Assembly: GCA_016213435.1 (NCBI GenBank)
Contig: JACRAL010000093.1
Span: 77,670-118,139, forward strand
Direction of reading: 5' to 3'
Source: Bacteroidota bacterium
Lineage (GTDB): Bacteria > Bacteroidota > Bacteroidia > Palsa-948
Length of the DNA stretch: 40,470 nucleotides
The position numbers and the translations under genes were made by a program. Of this stretch, positions 1-8,068 are shown piece after piece. Positions within the stretch are counted from its first letter, which is position 1, and every line of letters starts with the position of its first letter. Under the pieces are notes generated by a model. The model was not told the origin of the DNA. It ran no database searches and saw only the letters and a program-made list of their open reading frames with translations.

Positions 1-1
1 G

Positions 2-1687
2 AGTGATGGCTTTTCAAGTGGAGAGAGAACTCAAACGGTATGTACTCCTCCTGCAGGAATTAATTTTTATGTAGGGGGCAGTGCCGATGGTGCCGCCCAA
101 AGTGAAAACTCAAGAAATGCCAATCCTCCTGTGCCCTCTGTTTCGGGCAGATGTCTTAAAGATACGTTGACTATGCCGGCAGCCCCTGCAGGTATAGCAT
201 ATTACTGGCAAGGTACTACATGCGGAACCAATACTGCTTTACCAACTACTTCTCCTTATATTGTAACCGATTTTTCTTCTTTGCCAACTACTTATTATGT
301 TCGGACATACGATACTAATACCGGCTGTTTTTCAAGAGATTGTGATTCAATTGTTTTAATAGATGTTCCGCCTTGCCCTGCCACTTCCCAGTTTGCAATT
401 AATGATAGAATCTATTTTCTCAGAGATGACGATGCGCTGCCTGATGGAAGAGATATTCTTTCCTATATTACAGGCTATACCACCGGCTCACCGGTGGTAA
501 AAGATCTTTGCACAATGCCTTCTACCACGCTACCTATTAATGCACTGGCAGCCAATCCTGTAGATAGGTTTCTCTATTATGTGGAGTGGAATACTGCCGG
601 TACTGCTTCCACTATCATTCGTTTAGATACTAACTGTTATTCCACCCGATTATGCACAATTCCATATGCCCCATACAGGGCTACATTTGATAATTTTGGA
701 AGATTGTGGATAGCAACCGATAATGCGACTAATTCAACCCTGGTAGCTTATAATCCTTCTACCTGTGCTATATTAAAGGGACCATTTATTATACCAAGTA
801 TATTTGCTTCCAAGGACATGGCATATAATCAAAATGACGGTCGTATTTATTTTGCATATGATGGCAGTGTAGTGTCTTATGATACACTGGGTGTTCTGGG
901 TGCTACTTATTCCCCGGGATTTAATGGTGCCAGTACCTATGGAGGTTTTGCTTTTGGTGTTGATGGAAACCTGTATGGAATCGAAAATCAAACAGTCAGT
1001 AGTAATGTATTGAAATTTAATATGTCAACACACACACCCGGAGGAGTAATTTTAAGTATTTCTCCCGGTACCGCAGATCCCTGCGGCTGTGATGCAGCTT
1101 CCTTTTTAATGGGTCAATCGGGTTTACCTGTGGAGTTGCTCTCGTTCAATGCAGTATGCAGCGAAGAAAAAGTAAAACTACAGTGGAGTACAGCTACAGA
1201 AAGTAACAATGATTATTACAGCATTGAACGCAGCATAGATGGAGTAAATTTTTCGGTGATCGGGAAAGTAAAAGGCGCAGGCAACAGCAGCATAACAAGA
1301 CAATATACATTCACCGATCCTTCTGCTGCCGATGGTGTTTCCTATTACCGACTCAAACAAACAGATTATGACGGCAAGAGCAGTGTTTCAAAAACTGTCA
1401 GCTACAACAAGTCGAATTGCTTCATGTCTCTGTATCCAAATCCATTTGATAAAACACTGTATCTGAGCACCGGATCCGGAAACTCTGTAAATGCCCTAAT
1501 CAGGATTATAAATGTGCTTGGACAAGAAGTGTATTCACAGCACATAATCATCCCCGGAGACAACACCATCGTTGCAATTAATTTACCTGCATTAGCCAGC
1601 GGTATGTATTTCGTATGGATCAATGATACAGATAACTCAACCCTATTGATGGGCACAAAAGTGGTGAGAGCAGGAGTAACGGAGTAA
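2..1687 (+). CDS. T9SS-exported surface protein, 3' part (5' end outside window)
   Basis: The frame is open from base 2, so the gene begins left of the window and no start should be assigned; the GTG near base 131 is internal. The visible 561 residues begin with a Gly-Gly-Ser-Ala-Asp-Gly segment (FYVGGSADG) resembling the repeats of the adhesin at 33578. A Cys-containing region follows, then a propeller-like middle part with SMP/NHL-like strands (NPVDRFLYYV, DNFGRLWIA, VDGNLYGI). Near the C-terminus comes the common LPVELLSF...LQWSTATESNNDYYSIERS module, then a type A T9SS sorting domain beginning SLYPNPFDKTLYLS and ending in a short basic tail. Known role of that domain: recognition by the type IX secretion system and attachment or release at the cell surface. 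The ligand is unknown. The stop lies 3 bases before the tRNA gene. Confidence 0.85.
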   Translation, partial: SDGFSSGERTQTVCTPPAGINFYVGGSADGAAQSENSRNANPPVPSVSGRCLKDTLTMPAAPAGIAYYWQGTTCGTNTALPTTSPYIVTDFSSLPTTYYVRTYDTNTGCFSRDCDSIVLIDVPPCPATSQFAINDRIYFLRDDDALPDGRDILSYITGYTTGSPVVKDLCTMPSTTLPINALAANPVDRFLYYVEWNTAGTASTIIRLDTNCYSTRLCTIPYAPYRATFDNFGRLWIATDNATNSTLVAYNPSTCAILKGPFIIPSIFASKDMAYNQNDGRIYFAYDGSVVSYDTLGVLGATYSPGFNGASTYGGFAFGVDGNLYGIENQTVSSNVLKFNMSTHTPGGVILSISPGTADPCGCDAASFLMGQSGLPVELLSFNAVCSEEKVKLQWSTATESNNDYYSIERSIDGVNFSVIGKVKGAGNSSITRQYTFTDPSAADGVSYYRLKQTDYDGKSSVSKTVSYNKSNCFMSLYPNPFDKTLYLSTGSGNSVNALIRIINVLGQEVYSQHIIIPGDNTIVAINLPALASGMYFVWINDTDNSTLLMGTKVVRAGVTE

Positions 1688-1690
1688 TAT

Positions 1691-1762
1691 TGCGGAGTAG
1701 AGCAGGGGCAGCTCGTTGGGCTCATAATCCAAAGGTCACAAGTTCGAATCTTGTCCCCGCAA
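1691..1762 (+). tRNA. tRNA-Met (anticodon CAT), elongator type
   Basis: A full cloverleaf can be drawn: D stem GAGC/GCTC (1700-1703/1711-1714), anticodon stem TTGGG/TCCAA with loop CTCATAA and anticodon CAT at 1723-1725, T stem ACAAG/CTTGT around TTCGAAT, and acceptor 1691-1697 with 1755-1761. The acceptor has one A-C mismatch at the sixth pair. CCA is not encoded. The body resembles Bacteroidota elongator tRNA-Met; a tRNA-Ile(CAU) reading is possible but less likely. Confidence 0.9.
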
Positions 1763-1949
1763 CTTTATGATTTGCCATTTCAGATTTGTATGAATCAGTG
1801 ATACAGATACCTCCATTCAGACAGAAATAAAACAGCGAAGCTCCAGCTCCCTCTGATCGCAGATTCCTTTCCATAATAATCCTTCTAATGAGAACGAAGT
1901 CAATAAGGAACATTTGAAGCATAAATCCTTTCAATATCAAATCAGCTAT

Positions 1950-1957
1950 TATCTTTG
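1950..1957 (+). promoter_or_regulatory. Probable -7 box of the gap promoter
   Basis: TATCTTTG matches the Bacteroidota sigma-A -7 consensus TAnnTTTG and lies 48 bases before the chosen GAPDH start. A weak -33 candidate, TTTC at 1929-1932, is 17 bases upstream. The rest of the stretch from the tRNA to here shows no convincing gene. Confidence 0.4.
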
Positions 1958-2005
1958 TCTAATTCAATACCGACTCCGTACTCTGTCGGGGTGAATATTA
2001 TTCAT

Positions 2006-2998
2006 ATGAAAAAAATCAGAGTCGCTATAAACGGGTTCGGCAGAATAGGAAGAACCACCTGCCGCGTGATGCTGCAGAAAGAAAACATTGAGATCGTTGC
2101 CATCAACGACCTTGCTGACAGCCGCACACTGTCCCATCTTTTTAAATATGATTCCGTACACCGGACTTTTCAGGGAGAAGTGAAAAATGGAAAAGATTTT
2201 ATTTCTATTAATGGGAATGAAATAAAGGTTTTTTCTGAAAAAAATGCAGAGAAACTGCCTTGGGGGAATTTAGATATTGATGTGGTAATTGAATCCACCG
2301 GGCACAATCTCGACAAAGAAAGCGCGGGAAAACATTTAAAAGCCGGTGCAAAAAAAGTGATCATCTCCGCTCCAGCGCATGGAGATATCAAAAGTGTTGT
2401 GCTTGGAGTAAACAACAATATTCTATCAAAAGGTGACAAAATAATTTCCAATGCATCCTGCACCACCAACTGCGCAGCGCCCATGATAAAAGTGCTGGAC
2501 GAAAACTGGGGAATTGAAGACGCGTATATTTCCACCGTGCATTCTTACACAGGCGACCAGCGCCTGCACGATGCACCTCACAAAGATCTGCGAAGAGCAA
2601 GAGCCGCAGCGCTTTCCATCATCCCCACTTCCACAGGCGCGGCAAAAGCCATCACAAAAATTTTCCCTCACCTCGAAGGAAAAGTGGGCGGCTGCGGAAT
2701 GCGCGTGCCTGTTCCTAACGGCTCGCTCACAGATATTTCCTGCATTTTAAATAAAGATACCAACGTAAAAGAAATTAATGAAGCGTTCCGGAAAGCAGCA
2801 GAAACATCTCTGAACGGAATTCTCCAATATACCGAAGAACCTCTTGTGTCAGTGGATATTATCGGAAATACTTATTCCTGCGTTCTGGACGCTGAGTTTA
2901 CTTCTGTAGTGGGCAGAATGGTAAAAGTCATCGGCTGGTACGATAATGAAATGGGATATTCGAACCGACTGGCGGAATTGGTGGAGAAGATATCCTAA
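2006..2998 (+). CDS. gap: Glyceraldehyde-3-phosphate dehydrogenase, type I
   Basis: Glycolytic/gluconeogenic enzyme converting glyceraldehyde 3-phosphate, phosphate and NAD+ to 1,3-bisphosphoglycerate in the cytoplasm. The ATG at 2006 gives 330 residues, the usual family length, and starts directly with the Rossmann fold (KKIRVAINGFGRIGR). An upstream in-frame extension of 17 residues is not conserved-looking and was excluded. The catalytic motif SNASCTTNCAAP has its nucleophile at Cys152. The C-terminal signature WYDNEMGYSNR is present. The stop codon overlaps by a few bases the stop of the convergent gene on the other strand. A single-gene unit with its own promoter is likely. Confidence 0.97.
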   Translation: MKKIRVAINGFGRIGRTTCRVMLQKENIEIVAINDLADSRTLSHLFKYDSVHRTFQGEVKNGKDFISINGNEIKVFSEKNAEKLPWGNLDIDVVIESTGHNLDKESAGKHLKAGAKKVIISAPAHGDIKSVVLGVNNNILSKGDKIISNASCTTNCAAPMIKVLDENWGIEDAYISTVHSYTGDQRLHDAPHKDLRRARAAALSIIPTSTGAAKAITKIFPHLEGKVGGCGMRVPVPNGSLTDISCILNKDTNVKEINEAFRKAAETSLNGILQYTEEPLVSVDIIGNTYSCVLDAEFTSVVGRMVKVIGWYDNEMGYSNRLAELVEKIS

Positions 2999-4947
2999 CG
3001 CCTGTTGCTTTTCAAATAACTTTCTATTTCTGCCGGAATCTTATTATTGCTTTTTGAATATTCAACAGCAAATTTTTCCGTATTGCTGAAATCATGCAGC
3101 TTATAGTAGCAAATCATTAAGTTCCGCTGCAGGTCAATATCATCAGGGTAATTCTTGTATGCCTTGTTGAGATAAATTAGAGCATCAGAAATTTTCCCCT
3201 CGTTGAAATAAGAAATAGCCATCCATTTGAGTGATAAGAGATTATTGGGATTTGTATTTAAGGATTGTTCCAAAAACTTTCTCGCCTCAATATTTTTTCC
3301 TTTGCCGGTATAAATCACTCCAAGAGTTGCAGAAGCAAACTCATTATGAGGATTTATTTTCAAAGCATGCTCATACCAGATAATTGCATTTGCGGTATCA
3401 TGCAAAAAATTAAAATAAGCATCGCCAATGCTCACCGCTGCTTCAACAGAATTAGCATCAATGTCAATCGTTTTTTTAAACCATACGATCGCCTCCTTGG
3501 GATCATTAAGATTCTTCAAATAAATTTCAGCGATCTTCCCTGTTGTTTGTAAATCATCTAACTTATACTCGTGGCTTTTCTTAAATACTTCAACCGCTTC
3601 AAAATATTTTTTTTCTTCCAATAAAAATCTTCCATATCCATTATAAGCAAGCACTGATCTTGGCGAAAAAGAAATTGCTCTGCCATAAAAAGAATAAGAT
3701 TCAGAGAATGTTTTGCTGTAAGAAAAAGTGACAACAAAAAATAAAATGAGCAAAGCAGAGAAACCATACCTCTGGATGAATGGCTGCATATTTATCTGAG
3801 GAATATTCATCAACTCCATCGTGACAATTAAAATACCAATAAACGGCAAATAAAGCCGGTGTTCAAATGCGAAGAAATTCGCTTGGGGATTTTGTTGAAT
3901 GAAAGTAGGAAAAAGAAATACGATGAACCACAACAGACCGAACAAACTCATGCGCGTAAATCGTTTTTTAAAAACAAATAACACTATCAGAACCAGAACA
4001 ATTACTCCACCCATTATTAAATGAGCATCCTCACGCGAAGGAATCGGGCTTAAACGATACGGTAAAAATATTTTTTCGAAATACTCAAGAGCCAAAGGTC
4101 CGTTTACTTTAAAGGATTCAATAGCCGAAGCAATCAGATTTTCCTGCACCGGAGGAATGGCATTGTTTCTAAAAATAAAATACATGCCTGCAACACCACC
4201 CCACCCTACCGCAGTGATCAGCAGATTTTTAAATGCATGTTTGTTTTTGATAATAAATAAAAACCAAAATAAACAAATGGGAATCAGCACAATGGAAACT
4301 TCTTTGGAAAACAAAGCACAGCCAAGAAAGAATAAATGCAAAAGTCCCTGCCTTAAAGGGTGTGCTATCAGCGGGTGACTCCCTTTAGGGTCGGGGCTAT
4401 ACAATTTCATAAAATAAATTGCAGATAAAAGAGAAAACAGTGTTACCATCTGATCACCGATTCCGGCAATCCATACTACGCCCTGAACCAAAACCGGATG
4501 AACCGCATAGATCAAAGCAAACACAAGAGAAATCGATAAGTGATACTTCAACTCCTTAAAAAATCTGAACAGAACACAGGAAGTAATAATATGCAACAAC
4601 AATCCGGCAAGATGATATATCCATGCTTGTCCGCTTGCAATTGTATTGCAAATTGCGTACAGCACATTTTGCAGAGGACGATAAAAAACATCCTGATTCT
4701 GATTGGTGTCGCCCATTACCCAAAACACAGAATGATTAAAAAACTTAGGAATGTTGGAAAGCTTCAACGTGTCTGCTGAAAGGAGAACAAAACCATGGTC
4801 ATCAAAATGAACTAAGCCGAATGTAAGGATTTGCGCATACAGCAAAATACAAACAAAAAAAATAATCTTGTATGGATTAGAAGGATGATCTGCTAATCTT
4901 TCTATCCAACTGCTTTTTACCTGCCTTTGGGCTTTGGGTTTGCTCAT
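2995..4947 (-). CDS. GT-C-fold membrane protein with C-terminal TPR repeats
   Basis: A 650-residue polytopic inner-membrane protein with about ten hydrophobic helices (roughly residues 28-420), then a soluble TPR array (about 430-640, e.g. AIIWYEHALKINPHN). The first outer loop has an acidic pair (HFDDHGF), and later motifs (FYRPLQ, HPVLVQGVVWIAG, FSKEVS, EHRLYLPF) line up with the TMTC/PMT-like glycosyltransferase family. By family knowledge it may transfer a sugar from a lipid carrier to exported proteins; donor and target are unknown. Residues 184-201 (SPDPKGSHPLIAHPLRQG) look like an in-frame palindromic element inserted in a loop between membrane helices. A perfect hairpin ends only 6 bases before the start codon. 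The divergent neighbour at 5200 is a paralog. Confidence 0.85.
   Translation of the reverse strand: MSKPKAQRQVKSSWIERLADHPSNPYKIIFFVCILLYAQILTFGLVHFDDHGFVLLSADTLKLSNIPKFFNHSVFWVMGDTNQNQDVFYRPLQNVLYAICNTIASGQAWIYHLAGLLLHIITSCVLFRFFKELKYHLSISLVFALIYAVHPVLVQGVVWIAGIGDQMVTLFSLLSAIYFMKLYSPDPKGSHPLIAHPLRQGLLHLFFLGCALFSKEVSIVLIPICLFWFLFIIKNKHAFKNLLITAVGWGGVAGMYFIFRNNAIPPVQENLIASAIESFKVNGPLALEYFEKIFLPYRLSPIPSREDAHLIMGGVIVLVLIVLFVFKKRFTRMSLFGLLWFIVFLFPTFIQQNPQANFFAFEHRLYLPFIGILIVTMELMNIPQINMQPFIQRYGFSALLILFFVVTFSYSKTFSESYSFYGRAISFSPRSVLAYNGYGRFLLEEKKYFEAVEVFKKSHEYKLDDLQTTGKIAEIYLKNLNDPKEAIVWFKKTIDIDANSVEAAVSIGDAYFNFLHDTANAIIWYEHALKINPHNEFASATLGVIYTGKGKNIEARKFLEQSLNTNPNNLLSLKWMAISYFNEGKISDALIYLNKAYKNYPDDIDLQRNLMICYYKLHDFSNTEKFAVEYSKSNNKIPAEIESYLKSNRR
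4345..4398. repeat. Palindromic GC-rich element inserted in frame in the TPR gene
   Basis: This 54-base segment (18 codons) reads AGCCCCGACCCTAAAGGGAG at the start of its minus strand, and ends with a partly mirrored TTAAAGGCAGGGA. That layout matches the palindromic elements seen between genes elsewhere in the window. It keeps the reading frame and falls between two hydrophobic segments of the host protein. Confidence 0.6.
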
Positions 4948-4953
4948 ATAAAA

Positions 4954-4993
4954 AATAAAGGCATTTCCGCAAAAATACGGAAATGCCTTTATT
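4954..4993 (-). terminator. Perfect 16-bp hairpin with U tract, minus strand
   Basis: Arms 4954-4969 and 4978-4993 are exact inverse complements around an 8-base loop. On the minus strand the hairpin is followed by a run of T, so it reads as a rho-independent terminator for the relic at 5012. It lies 6 bases before the start codon of the gene at 4947. Confidence 0.75.
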
Positions 4994-5011
4994 GTGATTA
5001 CAGGATGGCGA

Positions 5012-5152
5012 TTAATTAACTACAACTAACTTATCACTGTATTTTATTTCTCCATTTACTTTTATATTGAAGAAATAAGCCCATGATTGTATGCCTGACA
5101 TGTATATCATGTTTAATACTTCCTCTGGCTGAGTAAGAATTATTCTTATTCG
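5012..5152 (-). pseudogene. Relic of a T9SS-protein C-terminus
   Basis: On the minus strand this stretch encodes LTQPEEVLNMIYMSGIQ and then WAYFFNIKVNGEI, KYSDKLVVVN and a stop. Both parts resemble pieces of a type A T9SS sorting domain (the PEEV...IY.M.G strand and the final NIKVNGEIKYSDKL tail), but the usual ~40 residues between them are missing, and a TGA stop closes the frame just upstream. The strong terminator follows the stop, as expected at the end of a former gene. I infer a deletion remnant; a very short expressed peptide cannot be excluded. Confidence 0.5.
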
Positions 5153-5199
5153 CCATCATCTATTTATATCATTATTATCTTTACAGAAATAACAAATGA

Positions 5200-7128
5200 A
5201 TGCTTAATGCAAAAAAGACACCTACTATACATCATAAATTAAAGCAGACAAAAACTCATAATAAAAAAGTGTTTTTTGAAAACATTCCTAGATGGGCAAT
5301 CTTTGTTGTTTTGTTTTTTACTGCTTTATTATACTCCAAAGCATTGTTTAATGATTTTGTTAATATAGACGATGATACGTATCTTTTTACGAATCCTTAT
5401 GTCACGAATTTTAGTTGGAATGGCATAAAAGATATTTTCTCAGTCTTTTTTAATGGGAACTATCATCCGCTAACCACAATCTCTTTCCTATTTGAATATA
5501 CTTTCTATGGATTAAATCCATTTCCATATCATTTACTAAACATAGTTCTTCACCTCTTAAATACATGGCTTGTATTTAAGTTTGTGGAAACATTAAGTAA
5601 TAAGCGTACTACTGCTTTTGTAGTTGCTATATTGTTTGCTGTGCATCCTATGCATGTTGAATCGGTGGCGTGGATATCGGAACGGAAAGATGTATTGTAT
5701 ACTTTTTTTTATTTATTATCTCTGTGGGTTTACATGCAGTATCTTCAATCAGGTTTTAAGATAAAATATTATTGGGGCGCTTTATTCCTTTTTGGTTTTG
5801 CTCTTCTTTCGAAATCAGCAGCTGTTACATTGCCTGTTCTTTTAATTGCAATAGATTTATACAACGGAAGAAAGTTTGACAAAAAAGCATTACTGGAAAA
5901 AATCTCCTTTTTTGTTCTATCCTTGTTTTTAGGGGTTATGGCTTTATTGTCGCAAGGCGTTACTGAAAGAACCAATGGTCTTTATCTTTCATATACGATA
6001 ATTGAAAAAGTATTTCTTTATTCATATTCCATTGCTTTTTATATTATCAAAGCTGTAGTACCATTTAATTTATCTGCTGAGCACTACTTCCCAGATACAC
6101 ATGGAGGAGCGCTGCCATGGGAGTACTATGCATCTTTGCCATTCTTACTTTTTGTTATCTGGTTAATTACAAGAAAGTCTTCCTTCCGAAAAGAAATAAT
6201 TTTCGGTGCTGCATTTTTCTTAATTACTCTTTCTGTTATGATATATGTGCCTGTTGGTTTCACTCTCACTGCCGAGCGTTACAGCTATGTGCCTTATCTT
6301 GGTTTGTTTTACATCGCAGGGCAATGGATTTCACTTGCGGGAAAAATACAAATAAAAAAGACAGGTATAGCTACACTCTTGATATTAATAATACTTTTTT
6401 CATGGCAAACCTATGAGCGCATAGGTGTGTGGAAAAACGGCATCGTTCTTTTCACAGATGTCATAAATAAAAATCCAACTGTTTTTCATGGTTACAAAGT
6501 AAGAGGAGATACTAAAAGCAACAATGGTGATTATCAAGAAGCTCTTAAGGATTATAATAAAGTGATGGAGTGCAAACCCGGATTTGTGGTCGGTTTTCAA
6601 AGAAGAGGTTATATACGAAATAAACTTAATGATTTTAAAGGGGCTTTAGAGGATTTGAATGCTGCTATCAGCATAGATTCTACAAATGCAGAATCATATA
6701 TGAACAGAGGAATTGCAAATGATGTATTGGGCAATACTGCACAAGCTCTAACTGACTATAACAATGCTGTCCGATTGGATCCTCAATTTGCAAAGGCATT
6801 TGATAACAGGGGTGTCCTTAAAGCAAAATCAGGTGATTTGCTTGGCGCAATGAAGGATATTAACACAGCGCTATCACTTAATCCAAATGATGCTGAAACA
6901 TACAGCAACCGCGGAAACCTTAAAGCCATACAAAAAGATTACACGGGCTCTATTGAGGATTTCAGCCATTCATTAAAACTTAATCCTAATAATGGCATGA
7001 ATTATTTTAATCGCGGACTTACACTTTTAAATCTGAAAGATACGATTGGCGCTTGTGAAGATTGGAAACGGGCTGAGAAACTAGGACATGCGCCAGCTAC
7101 GCAACTCATTATCCAATATTGTCATTAA
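5200..7128 (+). CDS. GT-C-fold (TMTC/PMT-like) membrane protein with TPR repeats
   Basis: A 642-residue protein with a basic N-terminus, about ten membrane helices (residues ~30-415) and five or six TPRs (about 430-625, e.g. NAESYMNRGIANDVLGNTAQAL). The first outer loop carries the acidic motif FVNIDDDTYL. The loop NGNYHPLT and the signature HPMHVESVAWISERKDVLY are typical of TMTC-like O-mannosyltransferase relatives, as is LTAERYSYVPYLGLF. Likely role by family: lipid-linked sugar transfer to exported proteins; this is not proven here. The ATG at 5200 was chosen because it opens the only long frame; an ATG at 5196 stops at once. It is divergent from the paralog at 4947. No clear terminator follows. 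Confidence 0.88.
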   Translation: MLNAKKTPTIHHKLKQTKTHNKKVFFENIPRWAIFVVLFFTALLYSKALFNDFVNIDDDTYLFTNPYVTNFSWNGIKDIFSVFFNGNYHPLTTISFLFEYTFYGLNPFPYHLLNIVLHLLNTWLVFKFVETLSNKRTTAFVVAILFAVHPMHVESVAWISERKDVLYTFFYLLSLWVYMQYLQSGFKIKYYWGALFLFGFALLSKSAAVTLPVLLIAIDLYNGRKFDKKALLEKISFFVLSLFLGVMALLSQGVTERTNGLYLSYTIIEKVFLYSYSIAFYIIKAVVPFNLSAEHYFPDTHGGALPWEYYASLPFLLFVIWLITRKSSFRKEIIFGAAFFLITLSVMIYVPVGFTLTAERYSYVPYLGLFYIAGQWISLAGKIQIKKTGIATLLILIILFSWQTYERIGVWKNGIVLFTDVINKNPTVFHGYKVRGDTKSNNGDYQEALKDYNKVMECKPGFVVGFQRRGYIRNKLNDFKGALEDLNAAISIDSTNAESYMNRGIANDVLGNTAQALTDYNNAVRLDPQFAKAFDNRGVLKAKSGDLLGAMKDINTALSLNPNDAETYSNRGNLKAIQKDYTGSIEDFSHSLKLNPNNGMNYFNRGLTLLNLKDTIGACEDWKRAEKLGHAPATQLIIQYCH

Positions 7129-7152
7129 ATTGGAATACTTGTTCACCCACAC

Positions 7153-7878
7153 TCAAAAATAAGTTTGTACTCCAAAAAACATGTTAAGATTAGACGAAGT
7201 CGTAATGCTTTTTGATGAAGGCGTTAGGGTAGGAGCGCCTGTTCCATATTGATTCCCCCCCCCACTACTTTCATCACCTGACTTATAATAATTATATGCA
7301 ATCATTATTTCAAAAGCTACATGCTTGGCAAACATGTAGGTATAACCTATTGCAATCTTAGGTCCGTACATATAACTGTATCCCTTCGCTGATTTACTCT
7401 CATAAATAAGAGTATTATTACTGGAATAGTTTGCATTAGCAAAACTGCCCCCTCTATTATAATAGCCTACGATTAATCCCTGCATAAAAAATGCAGACCT
7501 TCTAGTATTATCCTGACGGGTAAAAGCAAAGCAGCGCTTCTTCTGCATTAAATAATATCTTGCAAATAAAGTAGTGGGGAGAAAAGGAGCCGCATTTAAA
7601 GTATTCCAACCAGCTCCTATGCAAAAATTATTCCTGACAAAATAACCTCCGCTAATACCAAAACCAACACTTAAGCCATCGTTAGATTTACTTTTAGATG
7701 TGCTGGAAAGAGTGTCGGCAATGTAACCAGTTCGGGTGTTATAACCAAAAATATTATAACTCACAGGGCTTAAGCCAATAACCCATGTTCCTTTTACGCA
7801 ACGCGATTGCGCAGAAGCAGGTAAACAGTAAATAGTAAACAATAAACAGTAAATAATGTATTTCATATTTTTTTTCAT
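7153..7878 (-). CDS. Outer-membrane beta-barrel protein (OmpA/porin-like)
   Basis: A 241-residue protein with a signal peptide (MKYIIYCLLFTIYCLPASAQ) and alternating hydrophobic strands ending in the C-terminal Phe (NLNMFFGVQTYF) typical of outer-membrane barrels. The start may be Met1 or Met5 (7866). Codons for Ser-Ser-Gly-Gly-Gly-Asn contain a run of nine G on the coding strand (7255-7263), so slippage would remove the last strands. The signal peptide is encoded by a near-tandem TTTACTGTTTA repeat. Function beyond membrane location is unknown. It shares orientation with the next gene but is separated from it by a structured 190-base gap, so it is probably a separate unit. Confidence 0.8.
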   Translation of the reverse strand: MKKNMKYIIYCLLFTIYCLPASAQSRCVKGTWVIGLSPVSYNIFGYNTRTGYIADTLSSTSKSKSNDGLSVGFGISGGYFVRNNFCIGAGWNTLNAAPFLPTTLFARYYLMQKKRCFAFTRQDNTRRSAFFMQGLIVGYYNRGGSFANANYSSNNTLIYESKSAKGYSYMYGPKIAIGYTYMFAKHVAFEIMIAYNYYKSGDESSGGGNQYGTGAPTLTPSSKSITTSSNLNMFFGVQTYF

Positions 7879-8010
7879 ATAGAAGTTGTTTAAAGTTTGA
7901 TTTTTGATTGATTTTCAAACAAGTAAAGTTTATATGCTCATAGTGAGCTTGTTGGTTTGATTAGTGATTTTATTGTTTTTTAAGGATGACTTTAAACAAC
8001 TTCATATATA
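7877..8010. repeat. Long-range inverted repeat with nested stem-loops
   Basis: Arms of about 19 bases (ATATAGAAGTTGTTTAAAG at 7877-7895 and its near inverse complement at 7990-8009) enclose ~95 bases. Inside are two further inverted repeats, CAAAC/GTTTG (7916-7920/7955-7959) and GCTCA/TGAGC (7936-7940/7944-7948). It could be a MITE-like element, a cruciform, or the structured leader of the gene at 7878. No transposase is nearby. Confidence 0.5.
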
Positions 8011-8015
8011 AGTTT

Positions 8016-8049
8016 AAAAAAAACTCCCCGTAAATGTACGAGGAGTTTT
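8016..8049 (-). terminator. Rho-independent terminator of the S74/T9SS gene
   Basis: On the minus strand, arms AAAACTCCTCG and CGGGGAGTTTT (8039-8049 and 8020-8030) pair over 11 bases with one G-U, with an 8-base loop, and are followed by a T run (plus-strand A run 8016-8023). It begins 20 bases after the stop at 8069. Confidence 0.8.
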
Positions 8050-8068
8050 AATAGGAAGTAATACAAAA

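Noticed and set aside
1722-1940. Minus-strand frame ending AGTRFELVTFGL
   Set aside because: Its end is the reverse complement of the tRNA-Met T arm and anticodon arm, a known source of false genes; the rest has no conserved character.
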